A DNA stretch of 32,097 nucleotides, taken from contig CALIKL010000024.1 of NCBI GenBank assembly GCA_938018055.1, forward strand, positions 1 to 32,097, read 5' to 3'. The position numbers and the translations under genes are program-made. Of this stretch, positions 8,644 through 14,510 are shown piece by piece (the stretch's first letter is position 1; every line of letters starts with the position of its first letter). The notes under the pieces were generated by a model. That model worked only from the letters and a program-made list of their open reading frames with translations, had not been told where the DNA came from and made no database searches. The DNA is from an uncultured bacterium. GTDB taxonomy: Bacteria; Bacteroidota; Rhodothermia; Rhodothermales; UBA10348.

Positions 8644-9417
8644 TTATGGTGCGCCGGAGATCTCAGTCAACTTAGTGCGATTTAAGAGCTTGATCCGCTT
8701 GCGCTGGATGTCAATCAATCCGCGATCTTTGAGTTGGCCTAACGTATGCGTCACCGTCTCACGATAGACCCCAAGCAGGTCTGCCAGGTCCTGGTGACTA
8801 TAGCCGATGACTTCGCTTCCCTCGCCGGCGAGGTCCACCAGCAACGCGGCCACTCGCGCTTCCAGGTCTTTGAAAACGAATTCCTCCAGACGACGCTCGG
8901 TCTCCATCACCCGACTGGCCAGTTCTTCGCAAATCCGCGCTGCCACCCGCGGGTTGCTGAGCAAGAGGCGTTTTACGTCCTGGCGGCTCATGACGCAAAT
9001 CAGGCAATCATCTAACGCTTCGGCAAAGGTGTTGTGCATTCCCTGCCCCAGAATGCTCATCTCGCCGAAGAAGGTGCCCGGCTCCAGAATCTTGATCGTC
9101 AGTTTGCGTCCTTCCGGCGACAGGGAGTAAATCTGCACGCGCCCCTTCTTCAGCAGAAAAAGGACCTCACCTGTCTCCCCTGGGGTGTAAAACACCCGTC
9201 CGGCGTTGCAATTGATCATGGTGGTCGCCCGTTCTATCGCTAGCATTTCTTCCCGGCTCAGGTCTTGCAGGATCTTCATGGCCGACAAGTAGCCCAACTT
9301 TTCGCTCAGCCATCGGGGGGCCGGCGCTCCGACCTCTGGTTCCGCCTTTGCAGTCGCTCCCGGTTTAAGCTGGCCTGTGAGTTTTTTTGCAAGGGAGGTA
9401 AGTGGATTCGGAGGCAT
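8644..9417 (-). CDS. Crp/Fnr-family transcription regulator
   Basis: This 257-residue protein has an N-terminal extension, a cyclic-nucleotide-binding-type barrel (about 45-165, with EVLFLLKKGRVQIYSLSPEG and GTFFGEMSILGQ) and a C-terminal winged helix (about 190-245). The recognition-helix region LADLLGVYRETVTHTLGQL resembles the R-x-T-V-T pattern of NtcA-like members. The N-terminal Cys array of oxygen-sensing Fnr is absent; Cys residues in INCNAG, DDCLIC and RICEEL are scattered. It is probably the last gene of a minus-strand operon (DUF5818-like, FGE-like, thioredoxin, this gene; the last gap is 45 nt). It is a strong candidate for reading the NtcA-like dyads found upstream of several neighbours, including its own operon. 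Confidence 0.92.
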   Translation of the reverse strand: MPPNPLTSLAKKLTGQLKPGATAKAEPEVGAPAPRWLSEKLGYLSAMKILQDLSREEMLAIERATTMINCNAGRVFYTPGETGEVLFLLKKGRVQIYSLSPEGRKLTIKILEPGTFFGEMSILGQGMHNTFAEALDDCLICVMSRQDVKRLLLSNPRVAARICEELASRVMETERRLEEFVFKDLEARVAALLVDLAGEGSEVIGYSHQDLADLLGVYRETVTHTLGQLKDRGLIDIQRKRIKLLNRTKLTEISGAP

Positions 9418-9462
9418 ATCTCGACCCTCCTCCCGTTTTCAATCAGACAGATTTGAACTCTA

Positions 9463-9774
9463 TCACACTCTCCCTCCCGAACTCAATCCGCGAGCTAAAA
9501 AATCACAAAGCTCCTCCTCAGATGGATTCCCCAGGAAACAGACGCGACCGTTCAGCACATAAGTGGGCACGGCAAAGACCTCTAACGCTTGAGTTGACGT
9601 TTGATCAAGATCAACGACTTCCACAATGAGATGGGGAAAGAGGTGACTCACTATATTGGCCAGATGCACTGCCTCTTCACAGTTCAGGCAGTGACTCGCA
9701 ACATAGATTCGCAACTGCGGAGCGCCGTCCAATTCTGTCCGATCGCGTTCGTCCTCGTCACTGAGCTTTGGCAT
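9463..9774 (-). CDS. Small cytoplasmic thioredoxin-like protein
   Basis: I choose ATG 9774 (MPKLSDEDERDR) over the longer open frame, because the extension lies inside the FGE-like gene. The start overlaps that gene's stop by 17 nt, which suggests translational coupling. The 103-residue product has a thioredoxin/glutaredoxin fold pattern: strand LRIYVASH, active site C-L-N-C (about residues 29-32), a second strand IVEVVDLD and a cis-proline loop VPTYVLNG. No signal peptide is visible. It would reduce disulfides or pass electrons for neighbouring proteins. The specific partner is unknown. Confidence 0.8.
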   Translation of the reverse strand: MPKLSDEDERDRTELDGAPQLRIYVASHCLNCEEAVHLANIVSHLFPHLIVEVVDLDQTSTQALEVFAVPTYVLNGRVCFLGNPSEEELCDFLARGLSSGGRV

Positions 9775-10777
9775 CTTTGGCACAGCGAAACCCCACGTTG
9801 TTGAAACTCGCTTCTGGAGGACTCTTGCCGCGAAACGCGACGCGATAAGCTCCACAGTAATTGGGCGAGCAAAACCATGAGCCGCCGCGCGCGACTCGCA
9901 TTTCACCCGAGGACGGCCCCCTCGGGTTTACTGATGGACTGTGGCGGTAGTAGTCTTCCGCATACCAATCAGCCACCCATTCCCAGACATTGCCAATCAT
10001 ATCGCACAAGCCGAAATCATTCGGTGGAAAGGAGCAGGCCGGAGCCGTGTAATAATATCCATCTTCAAGTAAATTCTTCTCTGGCCAATGCCCCTGCCAG
10101 AAATTGGCCAGCACCGTGCCGCCGGGTTTCAGTTGGTTGCCCCAAGGATAAACCTCGCCTCGACGACCAGCGCGGGCCGCATACTCCCACTCAGCTTCCG
10201 TCGGCAATCGCTTGCCCGCCCATTTCGCGTAAGCCACCGCGTCATTCCACGAGACGTGCACTACCGGATGATTCATTCGACCCTCGATGGAGTCCTCGGG
10301 ACCGAGCGGATGCCGCCAATCAGCACCTTTGACCAGCTCCCAATCTTTCTCTCCTTTCCGAAAAACCCACGAAGCGCCTTTACGCTCAGCGTCGGTTTTG
10401 TACCCGGTGGTTTCCACAAACCGCGCAAATTCCTCGTTGGTTACTTCGTGAACGTCCATGAAGAACGGCGAGAGGGTGACCGAATGAACCGGCCCTTCGT
10501 CATCGTACACTTCGTGAGCAGGATCGAGAGCGCTCGCTCGGTGGGTATGACCAAGGCTGTACTGATGCCCGCCAGCTTGCCGGCTTCCCATTTCGAACGT
10601 GCCGCCGGGTAGAAACCTCATGCCTGGCGGTGACACCGGTTTCAATTTGCTCGAGGTGGTATTGAAGCGTGCTGCGTGGTGATAGAAACCGGCCGAAGTG
10701 ATCGCCAGCGTTGCCGCCAAGGTGGTTACTAACAATGCTCTTTGGCAGCAGAAAATTCTTGTGCACAGATTCAGCAT
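9758..10777 (-). CDS. Exported formylglycine-generating-enzyme-like (SUMF1) protein
   Basis: I place the start at ATG 10777, giving a hydrophobic export signal (RALLVTTLAATLAITSA) and 339 residues. A GTG at 10900, directly after the upstream stop, is an alternative that adds 41 residues. The SUMF1/FGE domain covers about residues 50-335: GGTFEMGS, HEVTNEEFARFV, HPVVHVSWNDAVAYAKWAGKRLPTEAEWEYAAR (given as the family signature), DMIGNVWEWVADWY, and GGSWFCSPNYCGAYR near the end. Both active-site cysteines of true formylglycine-generating enzymes are present, at about residues 303 and 308. This sets it apart from EgtB-like SUMF1 proteins. FGE oxidises Cys to formylglycine in C-x-P-x-R motifs of sulfatases, but no sulfatase is in the window. 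Its neighbours are secreted NPCNPC proteins and a thioredoxin. Confidence 0.88.
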   Translation of the reverse strand: MLNLCTRIFCCQRALLVTTLAATLAITSAGFYHHAARFNTTSSKLKPVSPPGMRFLPGGTFEMGSRQAGGHQYSLGHTHRASALDPAHEVYDDEGPVHSVTLSPFFMDVHEVTNEEFARFVETTGYKTDAERKGASWVFRKGEKDWELVKGADWRHPLGPEDSIEGRMNHPVVHVSWNDAVAYAKWAGKRLPTEAEWEYAARAGRRGEVYPWGNQLKPGGTVLANFWQGHWPEKNLLEDGYYYTAPACSFPPNDFGLCDMIGNVWEWVADWYAEDYYRHSPSVNPRGPSSGEMRVARGGSWFCSPNYCGAYRVAFRGKSPPEASFNNVGFRCAKDAKAQ

Positions 10778-10899
10778 AAGACATCGCAGCCAGCCCAGCC
10801 GCCAATATAGGCTCAGACTGGCTGCCTCACAAACGATGATCTTCTTTTCCCCTAACCAACCAAGCCTATCTCGCCGCTCATCTGGCAGGGGCTCGTGCA

Positions 10900-11310
10900 C
10901 TATGGTTTCTTCTTACCGCAGGGATTACACGGATTCTGGCCTTTCTTCTTCGCACACGGATTGCACGGATTCTCTGCCGCTGGCTCAATGCTCTTCACCT
11001 TAATTGTTTTAGTTCTCTTGTCGAGCGTGCCCGTGACTTTCACCATCTCGCCGGCGAATTTCTCGGGCGTCTTCTGATCATCGAGCTGATAAACAACTTT
11101 CTTGTTCTGGTCAGCTAGGACGAATTTGCCGCCTCCTTTAACGCACATGAGCGTACAGTCCTTATCGCTCCCCATGCCCATGGGATGCTTCAGCCCGCAT
11201 TGACTGTCACCGATCTTTCCCACAAAGATTTGCTCCTTCGCTTCCTTTTGAGCCAGAGCACTGCCCACTGAAATGGTCAAAACAAAAAGCAATGGCGTGA
11301 GTTTCTTCAT
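10900..11310 (-). CDS. Secreted DUF5818-like protein with C-terminal NPCNPC motifs
   Basis: ATG 11310 follows a strong GGAGGAG site. The 136-residue product has a signal peptide (MKKLTPLLFVLTISVGSALAQ), then a small beta domain. That domain includes GKIGDSQCGLKHPMGMGSDKDC, ...CVKGGGKFVLAD, VYQLDDQKTPEKFAG and VKVTGTLDKRTKTIKVKSI. This is the pattern of acidobacterial DUF5818-like domains, probably OB-fold-like. The tail carries two NPCNPC[AG]KKK motifs rich in Cys pairs and lysine. It is the first gene of the FGE/thioredoxin/Crp operon. The Cys pairs could bind metal or form disulfides. The same motif recurs in the unrelated neighbouring P460-like protein. Confidence 0.8.
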   Translation of the reverse strand: MKKLTPLLFVLTISVGSALAQKEAKEQIFVGKIGDSQCGLKHPMGMGSDKDCTLMCVKGGGKFVLADQNKKVVYQLDDQKTPEKFAGEMVKVTGTLDKRTKTIKVKSIEPAAENPCNPCAKKKGQNPCNPCGKKKP

Positions 11311-11342
11311 AATCTCCTCCCAAATTTGGAATTTAGAGCCAT

Positions 11343-11385
11343 ATTGTATGTTCAGGCGATTCGCCGGACTGTAATCCCGGTTACT
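11343..11385 (-). promoter_or_regulatory. Crp/Fnr-type (NtcA-like) class II promoter of the DUF5818-FGE operon
   Basis: The dyad TGTAAT-CCCG-GTTACT (11370-11385) fits GTA-N8-TAC. On the minus strand a TACAAT -10 box (11348-11343) begins exactly 29.5 bp from the dyad centre. The predicted transcription start near 11336 puts the dyad at -41.5 and leaves a 26-nt leader with a good ribosome-binding site. Confidence 0.72.
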
Positions 11386-11416
11386 TTCCACTCAGATTTC
11401 CACCTCGTTGATTACT

Positions 11417-12153
11417 TCACGGTCGCTTTTTCCCACAAGGATTGCACGGATTCTTGGCTTTCTTTTTCTTGGCGCAGGGGTTGCAGGGATTCCTGGGCAT
11501 TTTGCCGGGCGACTCGCCTTTGAGTTTCATAGCCGTAAAGACAAAATCTGTTTTTGCGCCCCGGCGTGACAACTGTGACACATTTGTGCCTGCTTGCTCA
11601 TCCCTTCCATCTGAATGTTGCCTTTCACATCGGTCATCGCATAGTACCAATCTTTGCTGCGCTTCTCCATGACGTAGAGGGTGGTTAGCTCTCCGGGGCG
11701 ACCGCCGGCGTCTTCATAGCCTTCTTTGATGAACTTGGCGCCGTTCTTGAAGGGGAACCGGCCGCTCTTAATGGCTGCATCAGCGGAGGCATTAGCGTAG
11801 GTAACGACGTACTTGCCGCCGTGACCCACGCTCAGGTTAGGCTCGTGCAGTTTTGCCCAGTTCCGGTAATTAGCGGCGTCCTGGTAAACCTTCCCGGTGG
11901 CTTTCATCTTCCCGCTCCACGGATTGCAGGGGTTCTGTGCTTTCTTCCCGCATGGATTGCAGGGATTTTGCGTCTGCTTCTTCTTGCTACAAGGGTTACA
12001 CGGGTTTTGGGCCTTCTGGCTTGACTGTGCCGTGATAACATTTTCGACAAACGGCGCCCCCGACATCTCATCCGCCAGTTGTAGGTATGACAAGCTCACT
12101 GCAAAGACAGTCACGGCGAGCAGCTTCGGTGTGAGTTTAGTTCGTTTTAGCAT
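11417..12153 (-). pseudogene. Cytochrome P460-like secreted haem protein, frameshifted, with five NPCNPC-type motifs
   Basis: The start at ATG 12153 has an AAGGAG site 9 nt upstream. The product has a signal peptide and three N-terminal NPCNPC repeats (the third degenerate, NPCNPW). A P460-type domain follows: NYRNWAKLHEPNLSVGHGGKYV, GAKFIKEGYED, LTTLYVMEKRSKDWYYAMTD and a c-type haem site C-H-S-C-H. Just after this site, in an A5 run at 11551-11555, the frame shifts by one base. The other frame continues the family pattern (TDFVFTAMKLKG) and ends with two more NPCNPC motifs at 11417. Without the shift, translation stops after LSLRL at 11527. P460 cytochromes act on hydroxylamine or NO. The gene may be recently broken, or there may be a base-count error in the A run. 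Confidence 0.82.
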
Positions 12154-12270
12154 CTTCATTCTCCTTAGATCAAAAAGGTCTGAATAACCAGCTCCCATCA
12201 TAGTCTTCTTCGTCTCCGAGTTCAGTAAGCTAGATAACAGTTCAACAACCACCTCGCATCAGTCCAACTT

Positions 12271-12286
12271 TGTAACTTCGGTTACA
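12271..12286. promoter_or_regulatory. Perfect NtcA-like dyad in the divergent P460/DUF6789 gap
   Basis: TGTAAC-TTCG-GTTACA is a perfect 6-4-6 inverted repeat and the most symmetric member of the local dyad family. It lies 118 nt from the P460-like start and 73 nt from the DUF6789-like start. Unlike the other members, I find no good -10 hexamer at the standard 29.5-bp spacing in either direction, so its mode of action is unclear. Confidence 0.55.
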
Positions 12287-12319
12287 GCATCCCGCCCCAA
12301 AATGATGAGAGACTAAGAA

Positions 12320-12336
12320 TGATCGCCGGGCGATCA
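12320..12336. promoter_or_regulatory. Dyad just upstream of the DUF6789-like gene
   Basis: TGATCGCC-G-GGCGATCA is an 8-bp perfect inverted repeat ending 22 nt before ATG 12359. It could be an operator or a hairpin in the 5' leader. Confidence 0.4.
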
Positions 12337-12358
12337 AACTTAAAATGGAGAGAAAGAA

Positions 12359-12829
12359 ATGGAAAGGAAAAACGTTGGAAAAGCGATGCTCGCAGGATTT
12401 ATCGCAACACTGGTGATGACTATGATCATGTACATCGCTCCCATGATGGGAATGCCAAAGATGGATGTCGCCGCCATGCTCGGCGGCATGCTGAGACAAG
12501 ACATGCCGGAGCCAATGAGCAGCCTGTGGCTCATGGGCATGGTCCTTCATTTTGTGAACGGATCAGTGATTTTTCCTTTGATCTTTGCTTTTTTGCTCTA
12601 CCACCGCTTGCCCGGCGCGCCGTGGCGCAAAGGCATCATTTGGGGGCTGATTCTCTGGTTCGTCTCCCAAGCCATGGTCATGCCGATGATGGGCGCTGGA
12701 TTCTTCTCCAGCCACGCTCCGGAGCCGCTGATGACGGTGATCGGGAGCTTGATGGGGCACATAATCTACGGCGGGATCCTCGGTGGCATTTATGGTGCCG
12801 AGCCGGTCGCCAAACTCCGCCCATCGTGA
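12359..12829 (+). CDS. DUF6789-like integral membrane protein
   Basis: The 156-residue protein starts MERKNVGKAMLAGFIATLVMT. It has about four membrane helices separated by short loops: residues about 8-28, 58-82, 90-112 and 128-148. It is unusually rich in Met and Gly (YIAPMMGMPKMDVAAMLGGML; AMVMPMMGAG). This fits DUF6789-type small membrane proteins of unknown function. It is divergent from the P460-like gene and probably shares its control region. The methionine pairs could suggest metal contact, but that is speculation. The ATG has a weak GAGAG site upstream. Confidence 0.7.
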   Translation: MERKNVGKAMLAGFIATLVMTMIMYIAPMMGMPKMDVAAMLGGMLRQDMPEPMSSLWLMGMVLHFVNGSVIFPLIFAFLLYHRLPGAPWRKGIIWGLILWFVSQAMVMPMMGAGFFSSHAPEPLMTVIGSLMGHIIYGGILGGIYGAEPVAKLRPS

Positions 12830-13114
12830 ATGTAACCGCGTTACCGGAAAAATTGGGTCAGGAAAAGCGTGAGCCAGGAGGCTCAGGCGCTGGGGATCGA
12901 GTTGCTTTACCTATCAACACGCGATTCTCACCTGCATCGAGCAAGCGCCAACCAACTACAAGAACGCGCTGGAGAGCCTCTTAACGCTGGAGTTTCAAAC
13001 CTTCAACTAGGTACCCGTGATAGGGGAAGGGTCGCCCGTGAGCCTCTTTTCAGGCGCTCACCAACCAAAAAGTCTCAAATGAAGCCGCGTGAAGTATAGC
13101 TAACAGCTTGTGAT
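12830..13114. other. Gap with an unassigned possible gene remnant
   Basis: No intact gene is recognisable. A plus-strand frame ending at TAG 13008-13010 reads CIEQAPTNYKNALESLLT near its end and looks protein-like. Its upstream part is closed by a stop, so it may be the tail of a lost gene. A GTG-started frame at 12869 overlaps it in a different phase. I cannot name either. Confidence 0.3.
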
Positions 13115-13157
13115 TATGAACTAGTTCATATTCTTCTCCTTCACCCTCGCGTATATT
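13115..13157 (+). promoter_or_regulatory. Crp-type palindrome and -10 box of the zinc-ribbon gene
   Basis: TATGAACTAGTTCATA (13115-13130) is a perfect 16-bp palindrome with the Crp-family layout TATGA-N6-TCATA. A TATATT -10 box (13152-13157) begins exactly 29.5 bp from the centre, the same class II spacing as the TGTA-type sites nearby. The half-site differs from those sites, so a different Crp/Fnr paralogue may read it. Confidence 0.6.
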
Positions 13158-13179
13158 CATAGATGGAGGAGAAAGAAAT

Positions 13180-13395
13180 ATGACGTTAGAAGAAATCGAA
13201 CGGATGTCGGCAACGCTTGAATGTCCTTTTTGCTCGACGAGGAATTTTGATCTCAAACTTCTCTGTGATCTGGGCTATGAGCAATGCCTTCCCACAGCTC
13301 AGTGCCGATATTGCGGCCATGAGTTTGATGCCGAATGGTTGATTCAAGCCAGGAGCCAAGGCAATATGATTGAAGGTGAACGATGGCGAAACTGA
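13180..13395 (+). CDS. Small zinc-ribbon protein
   Basis: A GGAGGA site (13165-13170) precedes ATG 13180. The 71-residue product has two C-x2-C knuckles, LECPFC (about residues 14-17) and AQCRYCGHEFDAEW (about 42-45), with two further Cys between them (LLCDLGYEQC). This is the pattern of a compact zinc ribbon in a cytoplasmic protein without a signal peptide. It overlaps the next ORF by 13 nt, which suggests coupled translation. The function is unknown; DNA, protein or metal binding are all possible. Confidence 0.62.
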   Translation: MTLEEIERMSATLECPFCSTRNFDLKLLCDLGYEQCLPTAQCRYCGHEFDAEWLIQARSQGNMIEGERWRN

Positions 13396-13604
13396 CGCTC
13401 AAAGGTACAATGTTATGCGCTCATGAATGCCTGCCTGCGGCCACTCTTCACCGGTTGGCACAATTGGCCAGGAAACTGGATTTCATCATCATCAACGGCC
13501 AGGAACTGACGGCCAGTGAATTGGAGAATATGGCGAGGCGGAGTGAGGACTCTGGAGAGCCCATCTGTTTCCCGGATATCCATGATTGTCAGAGTTGCAA
13601 ATAG
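13383..13604 (+). CDS. Small Cys-containing protein coupled to the zinc-ribbon gene
   Basis: ATG 13383 lies inside the end of the zinc-ribbon gene with a GAAGGTGA site upstream. The 73-residue product has an N-terminal strand and a CAHEC motif, a helical middle (LHRLAQLARKLDF) and a C-terminal C-F-P-D-I-H-D-C-Q-S-C-K cluster. I do not recognise the family. The 3' end overlaps the convergent broken Crp/Fnr gene by 16 nt. The overlap with its neighbour, the reasonable site and the Cys content support it being real. Confidence 0.5.
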   Translation: MAKLTLKGTMLCAHECLPAATLHRLAQLARKLDFIIINGQELTASELENMARRSEDSGEPICFPDIHDCQSCK

Positions 13605-14253
13605 CGTTGGAGTTGATCCCGGTCCACAGTGACATAGCCGTAGTGCGATTGGACCAGCCCCTCGCCCTTAAATTCCTGCACCAGCGCATTCACGCGCTCA
13701 CGGATCAGGCCCAACAGATTGGCCAATTCATCTTGGGAGAAGCGCACGGTGCGCGTCTGGGGGTCGTGCTTTTTCGTTGTCTTGTATTCATCACACAACT
13801 TGCCTAACCACTTGATGAACCTTCTCGCGCTGTCGAAAAGGCAAAATCCTCCACCTCTTCTTGCAAGTCTCGAAGCCGCTTCATAAACACACTCATGAAG
13901 TCCATCACCGCCTGGGTCTTGCGCCGACAAAGTTCCAGAAACGCGCGCCGGGTCATAATACACACGAGCACATCAGTGATCGCCCGCGCTTGTTGATAGC
14001 CTCGGTCTTTCCTATCGAGAAACATCTCGCCGAAAATATCATTCTCATGGAAGATTTCCAGGATTTTCTCCTTGCCGTCAAGAGAGAAAGACGACAGAGT
14101 CACCCTCCTTCCCGGATAATGTAGAGTGCGTCGGCATTGTCGCCGATTAAATAATCCCACCAGCGGCGTACTGCCCCCGCGGAGTGATCTCAGAGACCAC
14201 CTTCAGTTCCTCATCATCACCGAAGCATGCTGGCAGGTTGATCTGACGGACAT
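13589..14253 (-). pseudogene. Broken Crp/Fnr-family regulator
   Basis: The gene is recognisable across several minus-strand frames. An N-terminal piece reads INLPACFGDDEELKVVSEI and stops at a TAA after AAGGII. Then comes GDNADALYIIREG, a shift near 14105, and RVTLSSFSLDGKEKILEIFHENDIFGEMF. A further shift near 13835 leads into the winged helix (FSQDELANLLGLIRERVNALVQEF) and the end at 13589. The likely original start is ATG 14253 with a GGAAAGG site. At least three indels make it non-functional. Its recognition helix (LIRERVNAL) differs from that of the intact regulator at 8644-9417, so it may have read a different site. Its promoter still carries an intact dyad. Confidence 0.85.
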
Positions 14254-14303
14254 ACCAGAGCCTTTCCGTGACGTTGTCCTCCAATCGGCATATCCGAATA
14301 CTC

Positions 14304-14346
14304 ATCATATCAAGTCAAGGGATCGCAATCTGTAGCTCTTACTACA
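14304..14346 (-). promoter_or_regulatory. NtcA-like class II promoter of the broken Crp/Fnr gene
   Basis: The dyad TGTAGCTCTTACTACA (14331-14346) has TGTAG/CTACA arms. On the minus strand a TATGAT -10 box (14309-14304) begins exactly 29.5 bp from its centre. The predicted start near 14297 leaves a 44-nt leader before ATG 14253. Confidence 0.65.
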
Positions 14347-14419
14347 GGGCGATGGCTCATGGGACATCGGCTTGGGGGTCAATCGGTGATGCTCGACGGA
14401 TGTGACAGAAACCTTTCAC

Positions 14420-14462
14420 TGTAGTCTTGGTTACTGAATGTGTTCGGGCTCTCCAATATCAT
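14420..14462 (+). promoter_or_regulatory. NtcA-like class II promoter of the TonB receptor/selenoprotein operon
   Basis: The dyad TGTAGTCTTGGTTACT (14420-14435) fits GTA-N8-TAC. A TATCAT -10 box (14457-14462) starts exactly 29.5 bp from its centre. The predicted transcription start near 14469 gives a 42-nt leader to ATG 14511. The centre-to-centre distance to the divergent dyad at 14331-14346 is 89 bp. Confidence 0.7.
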
Positions 14463-14510
14463 ACATCGCCGATGCGTCAGAACTATTCACAATCGAGCCG
14501 GGGGGGTAAA

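Noticed and set aside
11545-11560. Programmed -1 frameshift in the P460-like gene
   Set aside because: The codons around the A5 run do not form a classical X-XXY-YYZ slippery site and I see no following pseudoknot. An indel is simpler, though the point is kept as a finding to check.
12833-12847. TGTAAC-CGC-GTTACC just after the DUF6789-like gene as a further NtcA-like site
   Set aside because: The arm spacing is 3 nt rather than 4, so the half-sites are out of register with the other sites, and it follows a gene end rather than preceding a start.
13453-13468. TTGGCACAATTGG as a sigma-54 promoter
   Set aside because: It lies inside a small coding region and lacks the GC element at the -12 position with correct spacing.
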